Source: Ruminococcus flavefaciens (GTDB taxonomy: Bacteria; Bacillota; Clostridia; Oscillospirales; Ruminococcaceae). From it: 64,000 nucleotides of DNA. The position numbers and the translations under genes are program-made. Within the stretch, counting starts at the first letter, position 1, and every line of letters begins with the position of its first letter. The stretch is taken from contig JAMPAU010000002.1 in the NCBI GenBank assembly GCA_023667045.1, forward strand, positions 62,001-126,000. Reading direction: 5' to 3'. Shown one piece after another: positions 1 to 7,092 of the stretch. The notes below the pieces were generated by a model. The model searched no databases and was not told the origin of the DNA. It worked only from the letters and a program-made list of their open reading frames with translations.

Positions 1-58
1 ACAACTATTGCTATAATAGTATTGCGTTTCTTTTTTTATCCTTTGATTTGTTTTTCAT
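1..58 (-). CDS. 5' start of an unidentified gene (partial, frame interrupted)
   Basis: An ATG at 58-56 on the minus strand has an AAGGA ribosome site 7 nt upstream and sits 21 nt after the preceding minus-strand gene, so a downstream operon partner probably starts here. The readable start is a Lys-rich peptide of about 15 residues that then meets a TAG at 13-11. After a run of seven A, the -1 frame continues as a hydrophobic stretch (TIIAIV) up to the window edge. That pattern suits a basic head followed by a membrane segment. Either a frameshift has occurred or the start is misjudged. Function is unknown. Confidence 0.3.
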
Positions 59-79
59 GTAAAAATCCTTCTTTATAAA

Positions 80-544
80 TTATGTGAATACCGAAAAGCC
101 AAGCTGACTGAGTACCGTCATAATCACTCCGGCGAGGAGTACACCGCACATTACGGCTATAATGCTTTTCTTGAAATCGAGCTTTAAGAAACTTGCGGCG
201 AGAGTGCCTGTCCACGCACCAGTGCCAGGCAGTGGTATTCCCACGAAAAGCAACAACGCCCAGAACATACCCTTACCGGCTTTTGCCTGTAGCTTTTCAC
301 CGCCCTTGCTTCCTTTTTCGAGACACCACGTAAAGAATCCCCCTATAACTTTCTTGTCCTTGCCCCATTCGAGAATCTTTCTGGCAAAGAGGAATATAAA
401 AGGCACGGGTATCATATTGCCTATCATGCACAGCGGTAAAGCCTTGTACCACGGTATTCCGAAACCGATACCAAAAGGTACGCCCCCTCTGAGTTCGACA
501 ATAGGCACCATTGAGATTAAAAAGGTAAGAATGTATTTTTTCAT
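80..544 (-). CDS. Small multidrug-export family membrane protein (COG2426 type)
   Basis: A 154-residue integral membrane protein. It opens with a short hydrophobic helix and the motif PIVELRGGVPFGIGFG, typical of the small multi-drug export protein family (Sm_multidrug_ex). A Pro/Gly-rich loop (GIPLPGTGAWTG) near residue 105 and a further hydrophobic helix complete the usual layout. Length matches the family. The substrate is unknown, and the family name rests on limited evidence. The next minus-strand gene appears to start 21 nt downstream, so the two may be co-transcribed. The start is ATG at 544, preceded by a GAGAG-like site. Confidence 0.75.
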   Translation of the reverse strand: MKKYILTFLISMVPIVELRGGVPFGIGFGIPWYKALPLCMIGNMIPVPFIFLFARKILEWGKDKKVIGGFFTWCLEKGSKGGEKLQAKAGKGMFWALLLFVGIPLPGTGAWTGTLAASFLKLDFKKSIIAVMCGVLLAGVIMTVLSQLGFSVFT

Positions 545-761
545 GTTAAAAAACTCTCTTTCATCTGAATTTCGGCAGAAATGCCGGATTATCTCTTTTC
601 AGTATTGAAAAGTTAAGATATAATGTTTTACTGTAATGCCGGTAAGATTAAGTACCGGTTATAGTTCCTCTTAAAGAGGTTACGGGTGAGATAGTTGACG
701 TTTGATATAGATATTATCGCATATTATTGCTGTTAAGTCAAGCATTAAACGGCAAAACCGT

Positions 762-799
762 AAAAATCCCATGAAAACGGTAATTTTCACGGGATTTTT
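762..799 (-). terminator. Intrinsic terminator after ftsH
   Basis: A 16-bp hairpin (arms 762-777 and 784-799, loop of 6) is fully paired on the minus strand with one G.U, and a T-run follows its 3' side. On the plus strand the same position is an A.C mismatch, so the minus direction, downstream of ftsH, is favoured. Confidence 0.8.
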
Positions 800-815
800 T
801 GTTGAATAGAACAAA

Positions 816-2645
816 TTATATAATATTTACCGGTTCTTTGTTAAGGATAGCCATAAATTCCTCGCCTGTGATAGTTTCCTTTTCGAGCAGGAAGTGTGCA
901 AGTTCATGGAGCTTTACGGAGTTTTCCGAGAGGATTTTTATAGCCTTTTCGTGAGCTGTCTTTATTATGTTTTTAACTTCCTCGTCAATCTGAGTTGCTG
1001 TCTCAGGGGAGCAGGCAAGGGAAGTATCACCGCCGAGATACTGGTTGTTTACAGTTTCGAGAGCTACCATATCGAATTTTTCGCTCATGCCGTAACAAGT
1101 AACCATAGCACGTGCAATTTTGGTAGCCTTTTCGATGTCATTGGAAGCACCGCTTGTGCAGGTATTGAAGATTAGTTCCTCTGCTGAACGTCCGCCGGTT
1201 AAGGTTGCTATGCGTGCGAGAGCCTCCTCTTTTGACATAAGGAACTTTTCGCCCTCGTCCACCTGCATGGTATAGCCCAATGCTCCGGAAGTTCTCGGAA
1301 TAATGGTAATCTTATGTACCGGAGCGGAATCTTTCTGCATGGCGGCTACGAGTGCATGACCTATTTCGTGGTATGCGATAATTTCCTTTTCTTTCTGCGA
1401 GATAACGGCGTTTTTGCGTTCATATCCTGCTATTACCACTTCAACGCTTTCTTCTAAATCTGCCTGTGATACAGTTTTTCTTCCGGAACGTACGGCACGT
1501 AAAGCACCCTCGTTTATTATGTTGGCGAGTTCAGCACCGGAAGCACCAGCGGTAGCCCTTGCGATAGCGTTGTAGTCTATGTTTTCTTCTGTCTTGACTT
1601 TTTCGGCATGGACTTTTAAGATAGCCTCTCTGCCCTGTAGGTCGGGGAGTTCAGCCGGAATACGCCTGTCGAAACGTCCGGGACGCAACAGAGCAGGGTC
1701 GAGAGATTCGGGGCGGTTGGTAGCACCCAGTATGACAACGCCCTTTTTGCCGTCAAAGCCGTCCATTTCAGTAAGCAACTGGTTAAGGGTCTGTTCTCTC
1801 TCGTCGTTACCGCTGAGATTGCCGTCACGTTTTTTGCCTATGGTGTCTATCTCGTCAATGAAGACAATACAGGGAGCTTTTTCGTTAGCCTGTTTGAAAA
1901 GGTCACGGACTTTAGCAGCACCCATGCCAACGAACATCTCGACGAACTCCGAGCCGGATATTGAGAAGAAAGGCACGCTTGCCTCACCTGCCACTGCCTG
2001 TGCAAGCAAGGTTTTGCCAGTGCCGGGAGGACCGACGAGCAAAGCACCTTTCGGGAGATTAGCACCTATTTCAGCGTATTTCTGAGGATTATGCAGAAAG
2101 TCCACTATCTCAACGAGAGCCTCCTTTGCCTCGTCCTGACCTGCCACGTCAGCGAAAGTCTTACCAGTCTGAGCCTTGACGTATATTTTAGCGTTGCTTT
2201 TTCCGAAAGACATAGAGTTACCGCCCATACGCTTATTCATACTTTTCATTAGGACATTCCACAGTACAATCATGAAAACAAGCGGAAGAATCCATGAGAC
2301 AATAAACTCAAATATCGGGTTGATTTCCTCTATACTGCCGGTGAAGTCAATATCGCCTTTTTCATAGAGACGTGAAACAAGTTCGTCGTCGTCAAGCCTT
2401 ATAGTAGAGTAAACCTGCTTACCGCCGTTTTCTTTTTCGGTTTCAAACTTTATAATAGTGTCTTCAATCTGAACTTTTTTCACTTCGCCCTCGTCAATTT
2501 TTTTAAGGAAGAAGCTGTAGTTTGTCTCCTTAACCTGTGCCTCTTTGACTGCCGGAATAACAAGCATATTGAAAAGCAAAAGCAGTACCATACATATAGC
2601 ACCGAAAATTGCAAGCTGTTTCCAGCCGTTTTTGTTTTCTTTCAA
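816..2645 (-). CDS. ftsH: ATP-dependent zinc metalloprotease FtsH
   Basis: A membrane-anchored AAA+ protease of 609 residues that degrades misfolded membrane proteins and regulators. An N-terminal membrane helix (about 10-30) is followed by an extracytoplasmic segment, a second helix near 110-130 and the AAA module with Walker A GPPGTGKT, Walker B CIVFIDEID and the arginine-finger region GATNRPESLDPALLRPGRFD. The M41 protease domain carries the zinc motif HEIGH. Length is normal for the family. The gene is monocistronic, with its own promoter at 2669-2697 and a terminator at 762-799. The start is ATG at 2645 behind AAGGAGA. Confidence 0.97.
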   Translation of the reverse strand: MKENKNGWKQLAIFGAICMVLLLLFNMLVIPAVKEAQVKETNYSFFLKKIDEGEVKKVQIEDTIIKFETEKENGGKQVYSTIRLDDDELVSRLYEKGDIDFTGSIEEINPIFEFIVSWILPLVFMIVLWNVLMKSMNKRMGGNSMSFGKSNAKIYVKAQTGKTFADVAGQDEAKEALVEIVDFLHNPQKYAEIGANLPKGALLVGPPGTGKTLLAQAVAGEASVPFFSISGSEFVEMFVGMGAAKVRDLFKQANEKAPCIVFIDEIDTIGKKRDGNLSGNDEREQTLNQLLTEMDGFDGKKGVVILGATNRPESLDPALLRPGRFDRRIPAELPDLQGREAILKVHAEKVKTEENIDYNAIARATAGASGAELANIINEGALRAVRSGRKTVSQADLEESVEVVIAGYERKNAVISQKEKEIIAYHEIGHALVAAMQKDSAPVHKITIIPRTSGALGYTMQVDEGEKFLMSKEEALARIATLTGGRSAEELIFNTCTSGASNDIEKATKIARAMVTCYGMSEKFDMVALETVNNQYLGGDTSLACSPETATQIDEEVKNIIKTAHEKAIKILSENSVKLHELAHFLLEKETITGEEFMAILNKEPVNII

Positions 2646-2668
2646 AAAATCATCTCCTTACGAAAGAG

Positions 2669-2697
2669 ATTATATCACATAATCAGACAAAAAACAA
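2669..2697 (-). promoter_or_regulatory. ftsH promoter
   Basis: On the minus strand: -35 TTGTTT (2697-2692), 17-bp spacer, -10 TATAAT (2674-2669). The start codon lies 24 nt downstream of the -10 box. Confidence 0.7.
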
Positions 2698-2804
2698 CCC
2701 ACAGTTTGTGACAAAAGTGAAAACTAAATGAAAAATTCAAGTAAAATTCTTCCGTATGAATAATCATGAAAAATTTTCCGATAATTTTATACGAGGTGAC
2801 GGAA

Positions 2805-3407
2805 ATGAAAAAAAATATAATTCTTGCCGGCGGACTTTTTCTTGCCATTTTACTTTCTAATATCGGGTCTTTCGTGAGCGACGGCATGGCTCTCGACGGA
2901 CTGCGTGAAAGCGTACTCAGACTGCATATTCTCGCTGAATCCGACAGCGATTATGACCAGAATTTAAAACTGAAAGTCCGTGACGCACTCCTTGAGAGCG
3001 GTATTCTTGACGGCTCTGAAAATCTTGAACAGGCTGAAAATACCGCCCGTGAAAAGCTTCCGGAAATTATCGGACTTTCTGAAAAAACTCTCAGAGAAAA
3101 CGGCTGTAATCTGCCGGTGAGTGCCGAAATAACAGAAACTGACTTTGATGAGAGGATTTACGGCGATATTACCATGCCAGCCGGAAGATACAAGGCTCTC
3201 CGGATAGAAATAGGCAGTGCTGAGGGTCATAACTGGTGGTGCGTGATGTACCCGCCTTTGTGTCTGCCGTGTGCGTGTGAGGTTGAAGAAAATCCGGAGA
3301 CGGTTGACGTTTTTTTCAGCGAAAAGGAAACGGACATCATGAAAAAGCCCGAAAAATATAAGGTGCGTTTTGCTGTATGGGACAAGCTGAAAGAGATTTT
3401 TAAATGA
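2805..3407 (+). CDS. spoIIR: Stage II sporulation protein R
   Basis: A secreted signalling protein of 200 residues. In Bacillus it is made in the forespore and triggers SpoIIGA processing of pro-sigma-E in the mother cell. The family signature LRLHILAESDSDYDQNLKLK lies after an N-terminal hydrophobic segment that would act as signal or anchor. The C-terminal signature HNWWCVMYPPLC is also present. An upstream in-frame ATG at 2766 exists, but the ATG at 2805 has the GAGGTG ribosome site at correct spacing and begins the membrane segment directly, so it was chosen. No clear forespore-type promoter could be read upstream. Confidence 0.92.
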   Translation: MKKNIILAGGLFLAILLSNIGSFVSDGMALDGLRESVLRLHILAESDSDYDQNLKLKVRDALLESGILDGSENLEQAENTAREKLPEIIGLSEKTLRENGCNLPVSAEITETDFDERIYGDITMPAGRYKALRIEIGSAEGHNWWCVMYPPLCLPCACEVEENPETVDVFFSEKETDIMKKPEKYKVRFAVWDKLKEIFK

Positions 3408-3443
3408 CTGTTTGTGCAATATGACGGTTTTCAAGAAAAATAC

Positions 3444-3472
3444 TTGACAATATTTATTTTATTTGGTATAAT
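3444..3472 (+). promoter_or_regulatory. Consensus promoter P1 (drives the short RNA at 3479)
   Basis: TTGACA at 3444-3449, 17-bp spacer, TATAAT at 3467-3472: a perfect match to the housekeeping consensus. The predicted transcription start is about 3479, just where the first hairpin of the short RNA begins. Confidence 0.85.
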
Positions 3473-3478
3473 ATGTAT

Positions 3479-3546
3479 GGAATGCGTGGATGAGGCATTT
3501 CTCCTAGGGAATGGGCATGGAATTTTATATTTCATGCCTGTTTTTA
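3479..3546 (+). ncRNA. Candidate short two-hairpin RNA upstream of infC
   Basis: A transcript from P1 would begin with a 7-bp hairpin (GGAATGC 3479-3485 with GCATTTC 3495-3501). A linker follows that contains CTCCTAGGG. It ends in a 9-bp hairpin (3514-3522 with 3530-3538, one G.U) followed by a T-rich tail, a standard intrinsic terminator. The product would be about 65-70 nt, with no ORF. It could be a free small RNA or an attenuated long leader of infC. The CTCCT segment is complementary to ribosome-binding sequences, which suggests, by inference only, an antisense role. I do not recognise a known family. Confidence 0.55.
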
Positions 3547-3614
3547 TTTCTGCCAATGAAACGAATAGTTTTTATAATATTTTTTGTGCATAATGACAAA
3601 ATTTTCATATTTGC

Positions 3615-3643
3615 TTGACAAACGGCGATTATAGTATTATAAT
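3615..3643 (+). promoter_or_regulatory. Consensus promoter P2 of the infC operon
   Basis: TTGACA at 3615-3620, 17-bp spacer, TATAAT at 3638-3643. It lies downstream of the P1 terminator and about 170 nt before infC, giving an infC leader of about 170 nt. Confidence 0.85.
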
Positions 3644-3760
3644 AATACGGTAAACAAAGCAGAGCATTGATGTTCTCACCGTCCGGTATTACTAAAGCGG
3701 TCAATAATTACAGTGTGTCCTTTTATCAAGGGGTTAATTTTACGTGCTGTTTTTATGGGT

Positions 3761-3791
3761 GAGTGCGGAGTGTCTCTGTACTCATTTTTTT
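3761..3791 (+). terminator. Leader attenuator of infC-rpmI-rplT
   Basis: A 10-bp hairpin (3761-3770 with 3774-3783, loop TGT) is followed by A and seven T, ending 32 nt before the infC start. A terminator inside the leader fits the L20-dependent attenuation known for this operon in Bacillus. Which upstream segment forms the antiterminator was not resolved. Confidence 0.7.
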
Positions 3792-3822
3792 GTTTTATTA
3801 TTATAGTTGGAGGTGCTTGACT

Positions 3823-4341
3823 ATTAGTAAGCAGGAACTGCAAATCAATGAAGAAATCAGAGACAAGGAAGTTCTCGTGATTGACGCTGAAGGCAAGAAA
3901 CTTGGCGTGATGTCATCAAAAGAAGCTCAACAGATAGCTTTTGAACAGGATTTAGACCTCGTTAAAATCGCTCCGCAGGCTACACCGCCTGTATGTCGTA
4001 TTATGGATTACGGCAAGTACTGTTTTGAGCAGACAAAGCGTGAAAAGGAAGCCAGAAAGAATCAGAAAGTTGTTTCAGTAAAGGAAATCAGAATGTTTTC
4101 TACTATTGATACACATGACTTTGAAACCAAAGTGAATCAGGCTGTTAAATTCTTACAGGGCGGAGATAAGCTTAAAGTTTCCGTGCGTTTCCGCAAGAGA
4201 GCTATTGCTCACCCACAGCTCGGCGAAGAACTGCTTGAACGTTTCAAAGAGGCAGTTTCCTCAGCCGGCACTGTTGACAAGCCAGCTAAAATGGAGGGAC
4301 GCAGTCTTGTCATGTTCGTCTCACCCAAATCATCAAAGTAA
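3823..4341 (+). CDS. infC: Translation initiation factor IF-3
   Basis: IF-3 binds the 30S subunit and checks the start codon and initiator tRNA. The 172-residue product begins ISKQELQINEEIRDKEV, as in Firmicute IF-3. It has the N-domain, a Lys/Glu-rich linker (FEQTKREKEARKNQK) and the C-domain. The start chosen is ATT at 3823, 9 nt after GGAGG. A longer frame from ATG 3763 runs through the attenuator hairpin and has no ribosome site. Rare start codons on infC are known and let IF-3 limit its own synthesis. TTG at 3817 is a weaker alternative, being only 3 nt from GGAGG. Confidence 0.95.
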   Translation: MSKQELQINEEIRDKEVLVIDAEGKKLGVMSSKEAQQIAFEQDLDLVKIAPQATPPVCRIMDYGKYCFEQTKREKEARKNQKVVSVKEIRMFSTIDTHDFETKVNQAVKFLQGGDKLKVSVRFRKRAIAHPQLGEELLERFKEAVSSAGTVDKPAKMEGRSLVMFVSPKSSK

Positions 4342-4377
4342 GAACTGACCTGTTCTGAATTAAGGAGGATTATTAAA

Positions 4378-4581
4378 ATGGCAAAGGTTAAGGTTAAAAC
4401 TCATTCGGGCGCAAAAAAGCGTTTTAAGGTTACAGGAAGCGGTAAGGTTAAGTATCAGCACACTAACAAGAGACACAGACTTACCCAGAAAGACACAAAG
4501 CGTAAGAGAATTGCACGTAACGCAGGAGTTGCAGACTCCACCAACGCTCCTACAATCAAAAAGCTTGTTCCTTATCTTTAA
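4378..4581 (+). CDS. rpmI: 50S ribosomal protein L35
   Basis: A 67-residue, very basic protein with the L35 pattern [19 protein letters not shown] near the N-terminus and KKLVPYL at the end. It is the second gene of the infC-rpmI-rplT operon, 36 nt after infC, with AGGAGG upstream. Expression should follow the leader control described for infC. Confidence 0.97.
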   Translation: MAKVKVKTHSGAKKRFKVTGSGKVKYQHTNKRHRLTQKDTKRKRIARNAGVADSTNAPTIKKLVPYL

Positions 4582-4636
4582 TCTCGGGAACTGAAACTAT
4601 CGTTTTTTACTAAATTATTTTTGGAGGTATAAGACT

Positions 4637-4990
4637 ATGGCACGTGTTAAAGGTGCAATGATGACTCGCAAGAGAAGAAATAAAACTTTAAAGCTTGCTA
4701 AGGGCTATTTCGGTGCAAAGAGCAAGCACTTCAAAATGGCTAAACAGGCTGTTATGAAGTCGGGCAATTACGCTTACATCGGCAGAAAACAGAAAAAGAG
4801 ACAGTTCAGACAGCTCTGGATTACAAGAATCTCTGCTGCTGCTAAACTCAACGGCATGAACTACTCTACTTTTATGAACGGCTGTAAAAAGGCTGGCATT
4901 TCTCTCAATAGAAAAATGCTCTCTGAAATCGCTATAAACGACGCAGCAGGTTTCACTGCTATCGTTGAAAAGGCTAAGGCTGCTCTTTAA
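4637..4990 (+). CDS. rplT: 50S ribosomal protein L20
   Basis: A 117-residue basic protein needed early in 50S assembly. The family start ([20 protein letters not shown]) and the central [16 protein letters not shown] segment are present. It is the last gene of the operon, with a GGAGG site and a strong terminator 12 nt after the stop. In Bacillus L20 binds the leader of this operon to repress it. The leader attenuator here makes the same control likely. Confidence 0.97.
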   Translation: MARVKGAMMTRKRRNKTLKLAKGYFGAKSKHFKMAKQAVMKSGNYAYIGRKQKKRQFRQLWITRISAAAKLNGMNYSTFMNGCKKAGISLNRKMLSEIAINDAAGFTAIVEKAKAAL

Positions 4991-5001
4991 TTCGCTTTAT
5001 G

Positions 5002-5034
5002 AAACACGCTTCTTTTTATCAGAGGCGTGTTTTT
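5002..5034 (+). terminator. Terminator of the infC operon
   Basis: A 12-bp hairpin (5002-5013 with 5021-5032, one G.U) is followed by T residues directly after rplT. Confidence 0.85.
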
Positions 5035-5065
5035 GAATAATATGACACTGGAGGTGTCCGGACTT

Positions 5066-5842
5066 TTGGAAAATATTATCAAATCTAAGGATAATCCCGT
5101 TATCAAGCTGTATCAGAAACTTTCTTCGTCCAAAAAAGAGAGGATTCAGTACGGCTTGTTTGTGTTGGAGGGATTACGCATAACTGAAGACGCTCTGAAA
5201 GAAAGACATGTATCAAATCTTATTCTCACAGAAAATGCTTACGGCAGATATGCAGAGAATCTGTTTCAGGCTGATTTGAGAGATACAAAAACCATTGTTA
5301 TTTCAAATGAACTTGGAAACAGAATAGCTTCAACAAGCAACACGCAGGGGGTCTTTGCCATATGCAGTATACCGCCGGAGCGTGAGCCTGTTTTCAGCGA
5401 TAATGGCAAGTATATTGTACTTTACGGTCTGCAAGACCCCGGAAATGTCGGCATGATTATACGCACCGCCGACGCTCTCGGCATGGATGGCATTATTCTC
5501 TCCGGCTCTTGCGATTTGTACAGCCCTAAGGTTATCCGTTCTACTATGGGGTCTGTTTTCCGCACAAATATCTTTATCGTAAACGACACGGAAAGGCTCT
5601 TTTCACTGCTTGAAAAAAACAACGTTGTCACTTCGGCAGGAGTGATAGACGGCGATGTAAATGTTACAGAATGCAGTTTTGAGGGCAGACAGGCGGTTTT
5701 TGTCGGAAATGAGGGCAACGGTCTGCCTGAAGAAGTCTCCGCAAGGTGTACACGGCGTGTTACCATTCACATGAACGGCAGTATAAACTCTCTCAATGTT
5801 GCTATGGCTTCGGGCATTCTTATGTGGGAAATGCGAAAGTAA
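5066..5842 (+). CDS. TrmH/SpoU-family RNA 2'-O-methyltransferase
   Basis: A 258-residue SPOUT-class enzyme that should methylate a ribose in rRNA or tRNA using AdoMet. An N-terminal substrate-binding domain starts ENIIKSKDNPVIKLYQKL. The SpoU motifs follow: LYGLQDPGNVGMIIRTADA (motif 1), VFVGNEGNGLPEE (motif 2) and HMNGSINSLNVAMASGI (motif 3), which form the knotted cofactor site. The exact target is unknown. Start: TTG at 5066 behind GGAGG (5050-5054). Earlier in-frame starts overlap the rplT terminator. It is followed 11 nt later by dprA. Confidence 0.9.
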   Translation: MENIIKSKDNPVIKLYQKLSSSKKERIQYGLFVLEGLRITEDALKERHVSNLILTENAYGRYAENLFQADLRDTKTIVISNELGNRIASTSNTQGVFAICSIPPEREPVFSDNGKYIVLYGLQDPGNVGMIIRTADALGMDGIILSGSCDLYSPKVIRSTMGSVFRTNIFIVNDTERLFSLLEKNNVVTSAGVIDGDVNVTECSFEGRQAVFVGNEGNGLPEEVSARCTRRVTIHMNGSINSLNVAMASGILMWEMRK

Positions 5843-5853
5843 AGGTGTGTTTT

Positions 5854-7056
5854 TTGAAAGAAATAAAATATCTGGTATGGCTTGCTATGGTTTTCGGCAG
5901 TACCTCAGAAAAAGTATGGGAAATCTTAAAGGAATACAGCACGGCTTATGAGGCATATTCTGAATTGTCGTCGGGTGCGTGCAGTATAAGGCTTACTGAA
6001 AGTCAGAAAAAGAATGTACAAAAAATAACTCTGGAAAAAGCAGAGGAAACTATAATGAACTGTGTCGAAAAGGGAATAAACATATTAGGATTTAATTCTC
6101 CGGCATACCCCGAAAGACTTAGGCGTATAAAATGCCCTCCGCCTGTTATTTACTATATGGGGAATATTTCTTGCATTTCGCAGGAAAATAACATATCATG
6201 CGTCGGTACGAGAGATGCGAGCAGATATACTCTCAATACAGTATCAAGAATATGTACTGAGCTTGCCATGAACGGCTTTACAATAGTGAGCGGTTTTGCA
6301 GTGGGCTGTGATATAACCTCTCATCTTTCGGCAGTGGGGGCAAGCCGTCCGACCGTCTGTGTGCTGGGCTGTGGTATAGATATTAACTATCCGCCACAGA
6401 ATAAACAGTACAGAAATGATATTCTGAGAACCGGCGGGGTTTTTATTTCAGAGTTTCCGCCGAATACTCCGGCTTATGCAAGTAATTTTCCGCAGAGAAA
6501 CAGAATAATTGCCGGACTTAGCAGAGCAACTATTGTATTTGAGGCAGGGGCGAGGAGCGGTTCTCTCAGTACTGCAAATCTTGTCAGAAGTCAGAAAGGC
6601 GAGCTTTTCTGTTTACCGCCGACGGATTTGTTTGACAGCAGATATTCCGGAAATATAAAGCTCCTCCGCAGTACCGCAAAACCGCTGTACAGCGTGCAGG
6701 ATATATTTGATTTTTACGGCACGGAAAAGGTAAGTTGCTTTTCGGAAAATAAAACTCCTCCCGATATTAAGAAAAAAATAAAAAGCACTGCCGTGAAGCC
6801 GGAAGAACACAGAAAAAGCAGTCCGGAAGAAAAAGCTGTTTCAGATGTCAATGAAAAGCCGGAAAAGCATGAAATAATTTTTACGCCGGTACAGCAGAAA
6901 ATACTTGAAATGCTCGACATTGGTGCAGTACACGTTGATGTTATTATTCAAAAGTTTGATGATATGGATATTTCTGAAATAATAACCGAAATCATGGAGC
7001 TACAGATTGCAGGGATTATAGAGGAAATAGCAGGGAGCAGATACAGAAAATGCTGA
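5854..7056 (+). CDS. dprA: DNA-processing protein DprA/Smf
   Basis: A 400-residue protein that loads RecA onto incoming single-stranded DNA during transformation. The Rossmann-like DprA core shows IVSGFAVGCDITSH, VLGCGIDINYPP and EFPPNTPAYASNFPQRNRII. A Lys/Glu-rich linker (about 310-345) leads to a C-terminal winged helix (KILEMLDIGAVHVD...). The usual GIDxxAH motif is changed to GCDITSH. TTG at 5854 with AAAGG upstream is the likely start, since upstream in-frame codons lie inside the previous gene. It precedes topA, the common Firmicute order. Confidence 0.92.
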   Translation: MKEIKYLVWLAMVFGSTSEKVWEILKEYSTAYEAYSELSSGACSIRLTESQKKNVQKITLEKAEETIMNCVEKGINILGFNSPAYPERLRRIKCPPPVIYYMGNISCISQENNISCVGTRDASRYTLNTVSRICTELAMNGFTIVSGFAVGCDITSHLSAVGASRPTVCVLGCGIDINYPPQNKQYRNDILRTGGVFISEFPPNTPAYASNFPQRNRIIAGLSRATIVFEAGARSGSLSTANLVRSQKGELFCLPPTDLFDSRYSGNIKLLRSTAKPLYSVQDIFDFYGTEKVSCFSENKTPPDIKKKIKSTAVKPEEHRKSSPEEKAVSDVNEKPEKHEIIFTPVQQKILEMLDIGAVHVDVIIQKFDDMDISEIITEIMELQIAGIIEEIAGSRYRKC

Positions 7057-7092
7057 TTCTGCCGGAAAAAAGAGAAAGGGGAATACGGATAA

